From NCBI GenBank assembly GCA_013397115.1, contig VWZW01005507.1, positions 1,520,982-1,584,981 of the forward strand: a stretch of DNA of 64,000 bases, in the 5' to 3' direction. Under the pieces are notes generated by a model. The model was not told the DNA's origin. It saw only the letters and a list, made by a program, of their open reading frames with translations, and searched no databases. The first letter of the stretch is position 1; the number at the start of each line of letters is the position of its first letter. Both the position numbers and the translations under genes were made by a program. Source of the DNA: Edolisoma coerulescens (taxonomy: Eukaryota > Chordata > Aves > Passeriformes > Campephagidae). Of this stretch, positions 12,046-24,800 are shown piece by piece.

Positions 12046-12149
12046 ATGTCTTTTTTTTGTCCCTTTTATCCAGGAAAAAAGGAGGCTCTAAATGCAGTTG
12101 GCTGTCTGCTCCACCAAAGTTCAAGTCAATTGACTGTGCTGGAGAGTCT

Positions 12150-12275
12150 CAAATGTTTTCTTTCCTCATAAATTACCTTCATTAGCTATGTAAATAGAAC
12201 CCTAATGAGATACTAATTAGCTGTTAAGATTTCGATCTCAAATAACACAAACAGCTGTGCTGTAACCATCTATTT
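12150..12275. promoter_or_regulatory. Candidate conserved enhancer-like block (homeodomain motifs)
   Basis: A dense cluster of developmental transcription-factor cores: cattagct, tgtaaata (forkhead-like), two close taat-type sites ending in actaattagctg, and cagctg E-boxes. A single CpG is retained (ttcgat). Composition of this kind is common in conserved non-coding elements of vertebrates. Conservation cannot be seen from one sequence. Confidence 0.3.
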
Positions 12276-12577
12276 GTGTTTGCCAATGTGCAAGCACGTG
12301 CCACCAACCTGCCTACACCACACCACTGCTGCCCCAGCTTCTGCTGCCCCGTGCACAGCACACATCTGAGATAGGTGCTGGAGGTCAGTGGGTTGGGATC
12401 AATACCCCCAGCTTTCTCCTCAAGCTCGTGTGGCTGCTCCTAAAGTATTTGTGAGGCTGCACCCTCAGATCAGGTCATTTGTCTTTGCTGCTCAGGCTGC
12501 AGAAGTTTTCCTTACAGTCATTTTATTAGGAGAACTGAAGGAGTACACAGGGAGTTCATGGACTGCCTAAAGGAGGA

Positions 12578-12958
12578 TTTCACAGAATCACAGCATAAAT
12601 TGGGTTGGAAGGGACATTTGAAGGTCATTTAGTCCAGTCCTCCTGGGGGGGGCAGGGACATCTTCAATTGGATCAGTCTCATCAGCCTCACCTTGAATGT
12701 GTCCAGGGATGGAGCATCTACCACCTCTCCAGGCAGCCTGTGCCAGTGTTTCACCCCCTCATAATAAAAATTTTCTTCCTTATATCTAAACTAAATCTAT
12801 CTTCTTTTAGTTTAAAACCATGACCTTATCACAATGGGCCCTACTAAAAGATCTGTCCCCATCTCTCTTATAAGCCCCCTTTAAATATTGAAAGGCTGCA
12901 ACAGGCTGAACAGCCCCAACTCTGCCAAGCCCTCTGACTGCCTTTGTAGCCCTAAATT
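12578..12958 (-). mobile_element. CR1 LINE, 3' part, antisense
   Basis: Read on the minus strand, this ends with the CR1 tail (at the left: cagaatcacagcataaattg, gggttggaagggac). Moving right there are 'ctcaccttgaatgtgtccag', 'ggatggagcatctaccacct', 'ctccaggcagcctgtgccag' and 'ggctgaacagccccaactct', all standard antisense CR1 blocks. Some internal stretches are missing or AT-shifted (12760-12900), so it is an old, damaged copy without coding function. The 5' end is truncated, as usual for CR1. Confidence 0.93.
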
Positions 12959-12959
12959 T

Positions 12960-15210
12960 TTTCACTGGTACCAACACAAGCAAAATTAGAGAGCCCAGCA
13001 GGAGCTGACATGGATGTCTGTCTCACTAAAATGAAGTATCAATAACCTAGCTCACACTCGATGAAAGAGCCAGTCTGAATTATTTACTGTATGTCATACT
13101 TCAGGTTTTAATTTCAATATATGGTGAGATGTACGATAAATTATTCAGCAGCATGACAAATTAAAACGCAGTTTCAAACCCCATTGTACTTTCTACTCTT
13201 AGGTTAACAGTCCAGTTTGCAACGATGGCTTGCTAATCTATTTTTGCAAAAGGTTTTTCAACCAGAGAGGCACAGAGACACACAAGTTTTCCATTGCAGC
13301 AAATCTTATCCAGCTTGAATCATTTAACAGCCCATCCTCCTTGAGATATACTAATGAAATACAGCTTGGGCAAGAGGGTCAAATGTACCTGCAGCAGCCT
13401 GGCCCAGGGGCCAGTGGTTTGCTTGCTCCAGCTTTTCCCAGGGGACCTGCAAGGGTGTGAGGGCTCTTGTCCTCTCACTTATATTGTTATTTTGTGTGCC
13501 AAATAGCTTCTCAGAGATATTTTATTTTACTTTCTAACTTTTTCTCTTCTCTTTATCCGTGATCAGTTTTGTAGGAAGGTCTGGGAAATAGAGCTGGTGG
13601 TTTAACCTGTCCAGGGACTCGATTTTTTGTGTTGGGATGACATGGAAGAAGGTTTCTTCTTCTACTCTGAACAGTCATGGGTTCAATAAAGGGGTTGTTG
13701 CTTGGTCTTGTAACTCATTTTTAGACCAATCTTACAAAATTCTTCATGTCCACTTGTCCAGATATTTTCCATCCTCTTCTTGGCAAACAGGGTAAGGAAA
13801 CACTTGTCAATATTCCTCCTTGGGACCTCCTTGGGGACACCTCTTTAGACATAAGCCCAGGTGACAGTGATTCAAGTTTTGTTCCTAAGGGGGTGACACC
13901 TCTGCAAAATTACAACCTCCTGAGCTACAGAGTATGCAATATTCAGTCTTGCAAGAGTGATAAGTCTAAGGCCCAATATTTCCTGACTCATCAGAGCTCA
14001 CAAGTGAAATCTTTGTACTGTCTGAGGGAAGACATTCCAAGTTTCTGTCCATGAAAGAGTTTAGGTTCTTTAAAAATCATGACATGTTTATGCAGAGTAA
14101 AACAATTTTAGGTCAGTTTAGGACATTCTGTCCCTCTAAAATCTGTACTGCTGAACTTGTGTCCAGATGATAGGAAGTCTATATGTTGTAACAAGAACGT
14201 TTTACAGAACTATATTTAAAACAAAATCTTCGAAGCCTTTGACCCATACCCAGGGCTTTGTACAATGGCCTGCAAACAAAACCTTGTTTGCTGTTTTGTT
14301 TATAACTGGCCCATGGCTCGTCTGTTCCGAAATCATGGGCCTACCCCAGAGGTTTGATGATGAAAACTGCTCCCAGTCTGAAGGCTCTCCATGGAAACAA
14401 AGTTCCATCAGACACAATGGTTCAAGGAGCCTCAAAAAAGTTTCATTTGAAATATCCTGCATCTGATTGACTTATGGCCTACCGAAGGCAAAGCGAAGAT
14501 TTGGAAAGAGCTCTGCCTGTGTTGCTGTAATACCTGGAAGCAGCAGATGCTGTGTGTGACCCCGAAGTGGGCATCCTCTGCCCTGTGCCCCAGCAGGGAA
14601 AGAGTGGAAGCTCCCTGCAGCTCCACAGTGTGCTGGGATCAGCAGCGAGTTCCCATCACCCAACCCGTAGTGCAGCCACAAAATCCCCAGTGGCAACGCT
14701 GGTGAAAGGCTGTCCCACTGCTGTGCAGGGATGGAGCAAGGAGCCAAGGGCAGTCAGGGCCCCAGGATGGCATTAACCTTTCCCTCAGAGGCAGGAAGGC
14801 TCCTCAGTACAGCCTCAATGGAATTGCTACAGAAGGGAAACTGAGCAGCTGCCAAATCCAAGAGCTGCTGCTTTACCTGATTAAAAAAGAAAGAAGTTTC
14901 TTTAGGTTTTTGGAGAATCAGAAACCCTGGATTTCTGCCAGCCTTAAGAGAACCCTCTACACTAACCCTTATATCCAGATAATGTATCTGTATGGATACC
15001 TTATCTCTGAGAACTCTCCAGCTGAAAAAGCTGGGCTGAAAGGTGCCATATCCACTTTAATATTGGTCCCTGAGGTGAGATGAACAGAAATCTGTTTGTT
15101 TCTTCCTAAGCAAAAGTAAGGCTGCAGTAAAGGGGAGTATGAGGTGGCTGGACTTCTCCCACTTCAGGGAAACATCCCATCAGGCTGGGATCCAGTTACA
15201 TATTGAGTCC
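12960..15210. other. Non-coding stretch, nothing recognised
   Basis: AT-rich in the first part (13060-13190 shows AT-rich, possibly conserved sequence), more GC-rich at 14540-14770. Open frames overlap on both strands and have no domains. Confidence 0.5.
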
Positions 15211-15214
15211 ACAA

Positions 15215-15405
15215 CATGTTGCATTAAGAACAATGGGCAAATCATCCTGTGCAATGGGCCTCAGTTTCTGCACCTGAAAAACTCAGTTAAATAGCTACCA
15301 GGCATTGCATAACCTGGTTTATACATTTTAGGATGTGCTGGCATGCCATATTGCCTGAGCACTTGGTCAGAAAAAATAACAAACATTATTGATATTACAG
15401 TAATA
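15215..15405 (+). repeat. MIR-like SINE remnant
   Basis: 'gggcaaatcatcctgtgc', 'gggcctcagtttctgcacct', 'gaaaaactcagttaaatagc' and a terminal attattgat stretch follow the order of MIR from core to tail. Strongly diverged. Confidence 0.6.
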
Positions 15406-17245
15406 CTTGCAAATTATAGACATCTGCAATTACATTAAATGAAAACCTGGTGTGCTTCACAATACTCAGATGGGGCAGCATGAAACGGGAACTCTATTAC
15501 AATCAAATTGTTTCAGCTTAAATGTTTGGACGTTTTGGATGTTTGGATGTAAAAATAAAAAGCTCAGATTCATATCGATATCTCAGATAGTTCAGTGGAA
15601 ACAAACTTTACTTCTCACAAGAAAATAGTTGCAATTGCAGCCTTTGCCAGTCAGCCCTGTGGTACCATGACACAATTCATCAGGCTGATCTCCCTGCTAC
15701 TTCTGGTGTTACTTTGGAGCACAGCTCAGATTTGGAACCTTGTTCTTGGCTGTCCAGCAATCATTTTTTAGAGTATATACCTTTTTTTAAACCAAAGCTA
15801 GGATTGCCCCATGAACCAGATGTGTTGGCTGGAGCACTGTACATGCAAGGAATAAAGGCAGCAGCATCCGCCTGAAGTTACTGCTCAGAGCTTAATTAAT
15901 ACCAGGGTTTTCACCTCGTATTAATACTTTCCTCTTGAATTGAATGGGATTTGACCTTGTCACAACAAGATCAGGGCAAGTCTGTGGAAACAGGGTTGTG
16001 ACATCAAAGCCAAAACAAAGGAATGTTATCACATGTGTCAGAGGAGGACATGAGGGGGTCCTCTTACAGTAGCAAAATAATGTCACTGTGAATCCTGGGA
16101 CACCTTCTTGGCTCCCAAGGCTCTCTCTGAAAAGGAAGTGCAATGGGAGAACCTGGAAGGTGGCAATTTCTTTAAAAACCAGGAGGTGTGGGTGCGGTCC
16201 CTAGCTGGAATAAAGAGGCTCTACTGACTCTAATGGGGCTGGACAGATTCACATCTGTAGGAGATCTGGTCCACTGCAACCAAACTGTGGAAAGGATGTG
16301 TAAATTAAAATACTGCCTCACTGCAGGGCACATAAATTCATCACCGGCGTGCTCGGGCATCGCTCCCCGTCCCTCACCGTGGAAATAAGGCCACAGCATT
16401 TTCATTTGTGGGTAAGGGCTCTCAGTGCCTCGTGCCCCTCTCCAATGTGAAAACCCCCACTTAGGGCTGGTTACTTTTCCGCCTGATGCTTCCCTGGAAG
16501 AGCCACACTGTGAAATCCCTGTTCCCGGCAGCTACCGCCTCACGGGGGGGAGTTCCCTGTGCCCCCTCCCCTCCAAGACCTAACAGTACAGCCTTAGAAA
16601 GGGGATTTTCCAGTATAAACAGAGCTAAGCCAAACTCTTCTCCTGGCCTCTCCGTGCCCCAGCCCATATTTGTCCCACGTATAATTACCTGTGGATTTAC
16701 CTAGAAGACAGAGGATTTCACTTACAGCCCCAAATAGGCAGGCTCTGACGTAATGGCAGTCTGAGGAATATAGGTCAGGGAGGTGGCCTGGCCACTGGAA
16801 ATGAATTTTGGAAGCAGAAAAAGCAACCTTGTTAGAGGAGAAGATAGTAATCAGCAGTGGTCCTTGGATCTAAACATTTCACCTCCAGCACTCTTGCAGC
16901 TACAGCCCTCATCTGTTTCACTTTCCTATTTTAAGTTCCTGACTCACATCCTAAATATTGACTTCTATTTTTCTATTAGCACTGGATTTGCAGCCTCCAT
17001 ATTGACTTTGACTGTACCTATGGTTGATACTAAGCCTCTCAGGTCAACAAACTTTTATAGCTGTTAGCTGCCTAAACCACAGTGGGCAGGAACTGGCACT
17101 ATAGAGCAGTAGCTAGAAGCAATATTATTGGGAATTATAAATTATTCCTCTGCCTGAACTTTTCCTCTTATTCACATAGCTACATTCATTTTTAAACATG
17201 TGGCAAATGAATCGCACAGGGAGGACAATTGGCACTCTGTGATTT
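15406..17245. other. Non-coding stretch, nothing recognised
   Basis: Mixed composition. A short internal repeat of 'tttggatg' lies at 15533-15550. There is a mildly GC-rich patch at 16490-16580. No gene or transposon recognised. Confidence 0.5.
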
Positions 17246-17249
17246 GGGG

Positions 17250-17345
17250 AGCACCCGCCGCCACTGGCAGGGATGGATTCCCCCCGGGAACAGCGGAGTA
17301 ATGCCGGAGTCACAGCCGGGGTACAGCAGCATAATCCGGGCCAGT
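17250..17345. other. Small CpG cluster
   Basis: About eight CpG dinucleotides in under 100 bases (gcacccgccgcc, ccccccggga, gcggag, gccgga, gccggg, tccggg) within CpG-poor DNA. It is too short for a classic island but stands out. It could be a conserved regulatory element or a remnant of an unmethylated site. Confidence 0.45.
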
Positions 17346-18980
17346 AATGCCTGTGAGGACAGACAACACCCAGCCAGAGGATCAGAAGCCCCAAATCCAT
17401 CTTAGTTGCACACACAGACCCCTAATGTCTCCTTTGGCTGACGTTTTAGCAGCACACGGAACTGAGCTGTTGCAACCAAACATCAGAGAGACTTGGCCAT
17501 CCATCATCTGTAAAACACTTCATGTCTGTAAGAAACAATAACAACATTAAAAGAACATTATGGCAGTGACAAAGCCAAGCCTAAAAAGTGAGGAAACGCA
17601 GCAATTAAGATTAACGTATGCCTCACAGTATAATATTTTTCTGCAGACCACATACCATTTTTTGGAATTAGGACCCATGCTCGGGAGCAGAGACAGGGAA
17701 GGTCCAGCTGGCAACAAGCTATGTCAAGTATTTTACTGACACAGGAGGAGTGTGGCATTTAGATGTGAGAGGAATTGTATAAAGCTGCATCCCTTAAAAG
17801 ATGGCCCTTTGGGCGCTGCTGCCCCTGGGGGCTTGCCCAGCACGTGTCCCTGCACAAAGAGCTCACAGAAAAGGCTGGTTTCCTGCCATCCCCCTCTGCC
17901 ACTCAACCTCACAGACACCCAAAATGTCACCCGGATTGATCTTAAATTTTAAGTCCGTGCCATGTTCAGTTTAATGCTTTCTAAAAAGTTGATATCACTG
18001 AGGAAATGATTACTGGGATGATAAGCTATGAATGACTTATTCATACAGTGTTTTCAGTCCTTCATCAGTCTACTAGATCTTGTGCTTATGTTCCAATCCT
18101 TCACATACTGATTAATTTTTCATGTGCTACCAGGCCTTTTTCAAGCAAGGACTGCCAAACTAATGCAATCTGGCCATTTAGTAAGCTGTTCCTTTCCTTT
18201 TTTGTTTTTCTTACCCCATGCCTGGAGTTACAAGCCTGTGGAAGGAAGGAAGGCTCTGTCAGAGAACTTGTATGATATTTGTGATTTATTATTAATTGCT
18301 GGCACAGCAGTCCCTGCAGGTCACAGGACCCTGCCTGTGCTAAGCAACGTCTGGATGCTGTGCTGGGCAATGTATTGACCAGGAAAAGGGCTTTTCCCAG
18401 CCTTTCTGACTAGGCAGAGGTAGCGTCCCCCTCCTATGTAATGGGAACGGCAATAAAGCGCTGGCTGATCAAGTGCTGCAACAGAAACTGGGCAAGTGGC
18501 TGGAGCTGAACCCTACACAGCAAACCTAGGAAACAGGCTTTTCCCTCGCCTGAAGTCTGCAGAATTACAGTTTTTCAAGGATTTACCACTTAATGGCAAA
18601 ATTCTGGCCCACAATTACGCTGTGTTCTCTCTGCCAAAGCACATACATGAGCTGTAATCAGAGAGCGGCTTTTTTCCCATCCTCCCTCCAGCTTTGCCAT
18701 GAGGTGGAAGAAGCTGTGATGGGTTGAGCTTGCTTTCCCCTGCTGTGCCAGGAATGACACGTGCCTCATCCCAGAAAGCTGCAGCTCAAATCCTGCTGCA
18801 AAAAGCACCAGGCTTGCAGCACACAGCCCATGGCCCCACCAAAACCAATGGAAGTCCTTCCATCTGCACCTTGTGGCAGGATCAGGGACACAAATGCAGG
18901 CCATGAAAAGCAAGCAGAACATTAAGTTTGTGCCCTAAGGAAAGTGGCCAGCACCTGTGCTCAGAGTGAGAACTAACTCT
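17346..18980. other. Non-coding stretch, nothing recognised
   Basis: No recognisable coding, RNA or transposon content. Short unrelated frames on both strands. Confidence 0.5.
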
Positions 18981-18984
18981 GCTC

Positions 18985-19100
18985 TGGCAGCGACTCCCTG
19001 CACAGCTGTAGCCAAGTCTCTCAGGTATTTGATATTTTGATTCCTCACCTGGGCAACAAGGAAAAGGTAATCCTGCCTTCAGCAGGGCGCTCTGAGGATG
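18985..19100 (+). repeat. MIR-like SINE remnant
   Basis: 'ctctgctctggcagcgactc', 'agccaagtctct', 'tgattcctcacctgggcaac' and 'gtaatcctgccttcagcagg' followed by 'gcgctctgaggatgact' match the MIR layout (gctctgccac, ggcaagtcact, cctcagtttccccatctg, taatactgcct, gttgtgaggatta) with many changes. Confidence 0.6.
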
Positions 19101-19979
19101 ACTGCTCTGGGTTCTGGAAGGGACTCTGATGTACAGCGTATATAATGACCCTCAGATACCTAAACGTGATCCTTCAGGTGAAAACATTTATAGCCCTCTA
19201 GTTCCTAATTCCAGCTATACGTTACCACAGCAGCAAGATGGAGCAAGATAAGCCTGTTGTCTTACCCAGATCTCTCGAGCTGATCAATGAACATTTTGGC
19301 TGTGCCAAGCCAGCACGATTGCTTCCATGCTGCCCCGCTATTCTGCAAGCAATCCAATTATCAGGCATTTGAAAAAAAAAAAAACCCAACACAGACATAC
19401 AAAAAGCAGTGCTTTGTGAGCTACCTGCTGCCATCAGGGTCCCAGGTGACCCAGGCTGGCTCTGCTGTGTGCCTGCAATCAGCATGGCTTGTGTGCTCTG
19501 AACAGCTTGTCCTTACCCCATCACTCCGCACATGGGAGACTATCCCCTTATTGCCCTCACCCAGGGCCCTGACCTCAATTATTAACTGCGTTTAGCAAGG
19601 ACATTATTAAACCTGACTCTCTGCTCCCAGATGAGCTATCAAGTGTCTCTCTTTAACCCAGCAGGAACCTTTTTCTCACCCCATGCCCTTCTTATTACCC
19701 TTTAAAGTGCCCTGAAGCCTCTGCAGCAGCTCTGTCCATCCCAGATAATGTCATTTCTAGAAGGAGAGGGGAAAAAAAAAAAAAAGGAAAAGTCCATTCC
19801 TGAAGATTTTTTCCTAACTGGCTCTAAAACATCTTTCCATTTCCTTTCTATTTTAATCATTCATCTCTAATAACAAATTCTAAAAACTAACAGGTCTATC
19901 CAGTCACAGCAAACTACTCAGCTATGGATTAAAGCACGTTACAGTTTTTAGCAGGACACTACTCCTTTATACCTGTGAA
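19101..19979. other. Non-coding stretch with two poly-A runs
   Basis: A13 at 19372-19384 and A14 at 19772-19785. Neither is preceded by a recognisable retroposed gene. Otherwise unremarkable. Confidence 0.55.
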
Positions 19980-20110
19980 AACTGATCGCATCTGTCTATT
20001 ATGATTAAAAAACAAGGAGATATTAATAAGTAGCTACTAATTAGCTTGCATTTTAATCGCGGCTTTTATGCCGAACAAACACAGGAGTGCCACTGAAACA
20101 CAATATAAAA
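19980..20110. promoter_or_regulatory. Candidate conserved enhancer-like block
   Basis: AT-rich sequence with homeodomain cores (actaattagctt, gcattttaat, ttttatg) that nevertheless keeps several CpGs (tgatcgc, aatcgcgg, tgccgaac). Retained CpG in AT-rich DNA hints at constraint. This is inference from composition only. Confidence 0.3.
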
Positions 20111-21740
20111 TGTCAGCAAATGTCTCCACTTTGGAGCTTGGCAAGTGCAGCTTGCAATGTGCTGATGACACCAGGGCATGGAAGGGCATTAGGCAACGCT
20201 CCCTGCTCCTCTTGGGCTTTGGCACAGGAATGCACCAGGCTGTGGCTGCGGTGTAACCGTGGAGTCAGTGAGAGCAGTCTAAGGCAGCTTGGCTTCGTGA
20301 GCAGTACCAAAAGCCCAGTGGAGGCCGTTCCAGTGGCTGAACCACGGAGACCTCAGCAGCCCCTAACTGAGTTTTCTACTCCCTTGCTGCTCTTCTGCAG
20401 ATTTTTATAAGGGCGATGTGCCAGGGTTCTTCTCATGTTGGCAAGGAAGCACCCCTGTGCCATCCTCAAAATCCACAAGCTGTGGGTTAACTGGGAACCT
20501 CAGTTAGATATCAGCAGTGTCCCTGCAGCCTCTGCATCACCTATCCAGCAGCAGTGACAGCTGCCAGCCAGCAGTGCAGCTCTCCCATCGCTGTCATTTC
20601 CAGCACCAGGCACAGGCACCGTGCCAGCAGTGCCCCTTGCAGTGCCCCGTGGCTGCACCCAGCCAGACCTCACTCCCTGTTCCATCCGGGCAATCTCCCA
20701 TCCCTCCCAACACCACCTCGTGCAAGAGGAGCTGCTCTGGGGCTGCGCTTCTGAAAACAACCACCAGACTTCTCATTCCCAGAACTGTCCTCTACTACAT
20801 GTCCATAGAGTGCCCAGCATTCCGAGGCCCTCATCTCCTCCAGAGCCCCTAGGGGCTGCTAGATTGCAAAAAATACACACCAAAGACCAGCTGGAGAGCA
20901 AGCAAACATTCCTTAAACCTATCCTTCCACTCATGACAAGCAGCTGAAAAACGCAGCAGCCTTCAAATAAAAGGCTCTGACTGAATATTGCAAGTGCGAC
21001 GAACGTTTTATGGATGAGAACGCTCCCGCCCCTCAAAATATTTGTTTTCAATACCCACAAAGTAGTATAATGTCATTTAGCGAGGAGAATTCTGGCAGTC
21101 GATGCACAATCTGGCAGAGCTACAAGTACTGTAGGTGTTATGATACACACACAACATGTTTTACAAATAGAAAGTGGTTTCCAGAGTTCTTTAATATATT
21201 CTAATTTCCCCCACCTCTACCCAAAAAAGCTGCAGTTATGAAAATACTGTTGCATACTGAAATATTAAACTAGCAATCTGAAGAGAGTTGTTTTTTAAAA
21301 AAGCTCTCTTTTCAGCTATTCCTTCTTCTCTTTTTTTTTTTTTTTTAAGTCAGGTATGTTTTTAGCAACTTAAACAGGTTGGGTTGCCCACAAGAAGTAG
21401 TAATTTTTCCACCTAGCAGATTGAGGCATTCATACTCTCTTCAAACATTTCTAAATTTATTCTCCAGTATTATTCAAATAGAAATATTTGCATGTACACC
21501 CTGAATCGGATAAAACCCTTTTAGTACTAACTCATGGGTAGAAACCACACAAATGAAGAAGATTAAAAAATGCACCTTCTTTGAATCCAAGGAGCCTTTG
21601 CAAGAAATCCTTCCAAAAAGCCATCCTGTCTCAATTGGTTATTATTTCTTCATTTTGGAGGAGAATCCTGCTCAAGAGCAAATCTAGTACCTATACAACA
21701 TGCAATGAGATACACCCTTACCTGGCTAACACCCACCCAG
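20111..21740. other. Non-coding stretch with a poly-T run
   Basis: The part at 20500-20830 is rich in C and has many overlapping open frames on both strands, which reflects composition. Poly-T at 21330-21346. No gene recognised. Confidence 0.5.
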
Positions 21741-21744
21741 GCAA

Positions 21745-21875
21745 GGGGTTATTAGCCTAATTTACAGGTGGGCGACCAAAGGAAAAAGAGACCAAGTGAA
21801 CTTTGCAAGGCCGCCTGACACACCTGTGTCAGCTCCAAAACAGTCTTTTTGCTCGAGTCCCATGCCTCAGTCACA
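21745..21875 (-). repeat. MIR-like SINE remnant
   Basis: Left to right: 'gttattagcctaatttacag', 'gtgggcgaccaaaggaaaaa', 'aagtgaactttgcaaggccg', then 'gctcgagtcccatgcctcag'. This is the antisense MIR order (ttattatccccattttacag, atggggaaactgaggca, aagtgacttgcccaagg, and the tRNA-like head). Confidence 0.65.
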
Positions 21876-21879
21876 ACAT

Positions 21880-24800
21880 AAGGCTTCCTTCCCAAGAAAT
21901 CACATCAGCTGCTTCTTGTGGATTTTGCAGGTGCAAGAAAGCTGGGTTTGGACTTTTACAAGTCTCTGAGGTCACCAGCTTCACTCTTAGGTGAAGTGAC
22001 CAGCCTCAGTTTCAGGAACAAACCCCCTTGCAGAGCACTCAGGTGTGAGCAGAATCAACCACAGCCCCATCCAACCTCCCATCCAAAGGAGGGCACGTCA
22101 ACTCCCTGTGCTTGGGCACTTCCAAACCAGACCTCCACACAAAATCCCAGTGGAGATCCCAACCTGATCCCATGAGGAGCATGCCAAGGAGGTACCATGC
22201 AGTAACATTAGCACTGTAGTGGCATCCTGCACCTGAATCGTGGGGGCCTTACCTTCTCTGGGCAGTGCCACAGGACTGTGGGCACATCACTGAGCAGCTC
22301 AGCACAGAGCTGAGCCTTGCTGCTTTGGTGAGCACTAACTACACAGTGCACATCCACACCGTGAGGACATATGAGAAGTTTCCTCTGGGAACACGGATGA
22401 ATGGGCAGATGTCTGCTGGTGACATCCCAAACTTCTGGCATAGATATTTTCATAATCCAAATGAAGATGTTTCTAGTTTGTCTCAGAGGATAATGGCCAG
22501 GAAATGCAGTGTTCTCGATTCACTCACTTGGGATGGGGGATTAGCAATCAGGGAATGAGTTCCCCTATAGGGAGAAGGGCAAGGTGGAGGAAAACTGCAG
22601 CCTACAATCGAGTTTGGCAGGCTGTGCTACCCTAGGAACAGGAGAACCTCAGGGAGCAAGACCTGGAACCTACTGGGGTTTCTCAGGCTTCGTGACCTGT
22701 TTATTCCCACACCCTACTGTGCTTAATCCAATACATCTGTTCCACAAAGAGCAGCCTTTCCAAGTGTAAGTTTCTATCCACACTCCCAGCATGGAACATG
22801 TCCCAGACATCTTTTAATTGCTACACATGAGGCAGCCATGAGGCTCCATGTAGGTTGTGATGAGGGAAAAGCTCTTATGCTGCACTGCTAAAGAGGGGAT
22901 GATGTGATGCTGGGAACAGGGCAAGAGCAGTGTGGGACCTGTGCATCAGCTGCAGATCACGGCCACAAGGTCTGTCTGTAGCCTCAGGAGAAAAACTGAG
23001 AGAATAAGTTGGTACAAATTACATGAATTACCTAAATAATGCTTGTTAGAAAATTACATCTCCATGTTGCCATCCCTTAGCCTGCAAGCAGCTCCATGGA
23101 CAGCAGAGGACCTAACAGGAAAATCAAATATTACCCAGCAAAAGGTGGGGCAGAATGATTGTGCCTTTAGCATTTCCTACCTGCTTGCAAATAGACTCCC
23201 ACCTTTACAACTCTATTTATTGGGCTGGATTCTCACCTGAACTCAACGATGCTGATTTAGGCTAGCTCTGAATCGGTGATTTACAAGCTTTTGCTGATAG
23301 TCACTGCAGCCTGGTGTCTGTCTCCAGGCTGTTTGCTAAGTTCCATGGTATGGCCTGTGGCGTTTCCCCCTCCTGCTGCTGCCCAGCTGCCCCAAGGTAA
23401 CGAATGGTGAGCCCAGCTTTGCAGCACCATCCAGCCATTTGGGACACGCTCTTTAACCTCGCTCTTCCCCTTGCAAATCCAGCCTGGGAGACACAACCCT
23501 GACCATCAGTCCAGTCTCCAGTGGAGGTGAGTCCCAACCCAGCAGACCATGTGGATAAGTCCTGAGGGACTTAAGCATGTGCTTAAGTTCTCTGCTGGAT
23601 CAGTGCCTTTGCAACCAGTCCGACTGCTTTGTTAGCAGTGCTGAGCACCAGGGCTGAGCTCCAACAGGAAATAGCAGCTTCCCTTTGAAGTCCTGCCACT
23701 GATGTTCACGTAGGTGGGACTTCAAAGAAGAGCCACCGCTTCCCCTCCCAGTATCGGAGGCCCCAGTGTTGGAGAAGCAGTACTGCTGGTTTTAATTGCA
23801 TGAAGGGATGCTTTAGGGCGGACGATTCAGCCCTTCTCAGAAAAGGGACAACTTGAAAAAGTTCCCACCTGCTGGCAAGAGACCCAAGGAGAGGTGAACC
23901 CGCACCCCAAAATACCCTTTAAAACAAAGGTCTGTGGAAAGAAATCTCATTCCCTTCTGTTACCTGTTTTCCATAGTGCCACTGAAAACTACCTTGTGAG
24001 CATCTGGTTTACTCTGGAGCTGTACTCCTGGCCAGCGTAAGGGCCCCTCGCCAACTGGGATGCGGATGAGGAATGGCCAACCTCAGCTTCCATAATAGAG
24101 ATCACTGGAAAAACTGACTTCAACAACAGCCAAACTGAGCCAACATGAGGAAATACCCCCACAGGCAACCGTGGCTGATTCTGCTGCTGACTGACAGTGC
24201 AATCACGCACTGGAGCTCCTGTAATTTCTCTGTATCTCTTTTCCTTGAGGGAGAACAAAGCAGAGAAGTCCACATCCTAAATGGTGTCAATGAACTCAAA
24301 CAACATAAAATGTGGCTCTGCCTTTTCTCTTGCAGATTGCAAATATCCATCTGTTCTCTCAGTCTTCAGCCAGAAGCAAGACCCAGTCAAAGATGAGAGG
24401 GATCAGACTCTAAACACAGAAAACCCTGGTGACCATGGAACGCACTAGAGAAGCAGCCAGCATCCCCAGGAAGAACAGAAATAGTGCAGGGTTTACATGG
24501 ATTTGCAAAGCTCCTCCACGTTCTTACTGCTTGTTTTTCTCCTCCCTGAATTCCCTTCGTGTATCCAGATTCCACACATTTCTACATTCAAAAGCCAGCT
24601 ACACGAGCGGGCATGGATTTTGAAGGAAGATGAGTAATTCTGTGTTCTTCAAGGAGTGAGTCCTTTGTGACCTCACTACACAGAGTTCAGCTGAGCTCTG
24701 CTGTTCTTGTCACCAATTTCCCATAACTTGGTCATCTGCCCTGCTCACTTCATGTTTTGTACCTCCTCACACAACACTTGCACATTGCTTTTGGAGCAAA

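Noticed and set aside
19372..19785. Poly-A runs as tails of processed pseudogenes
   Set aside because: No coding similarity upstream and no target-site duplications seen.
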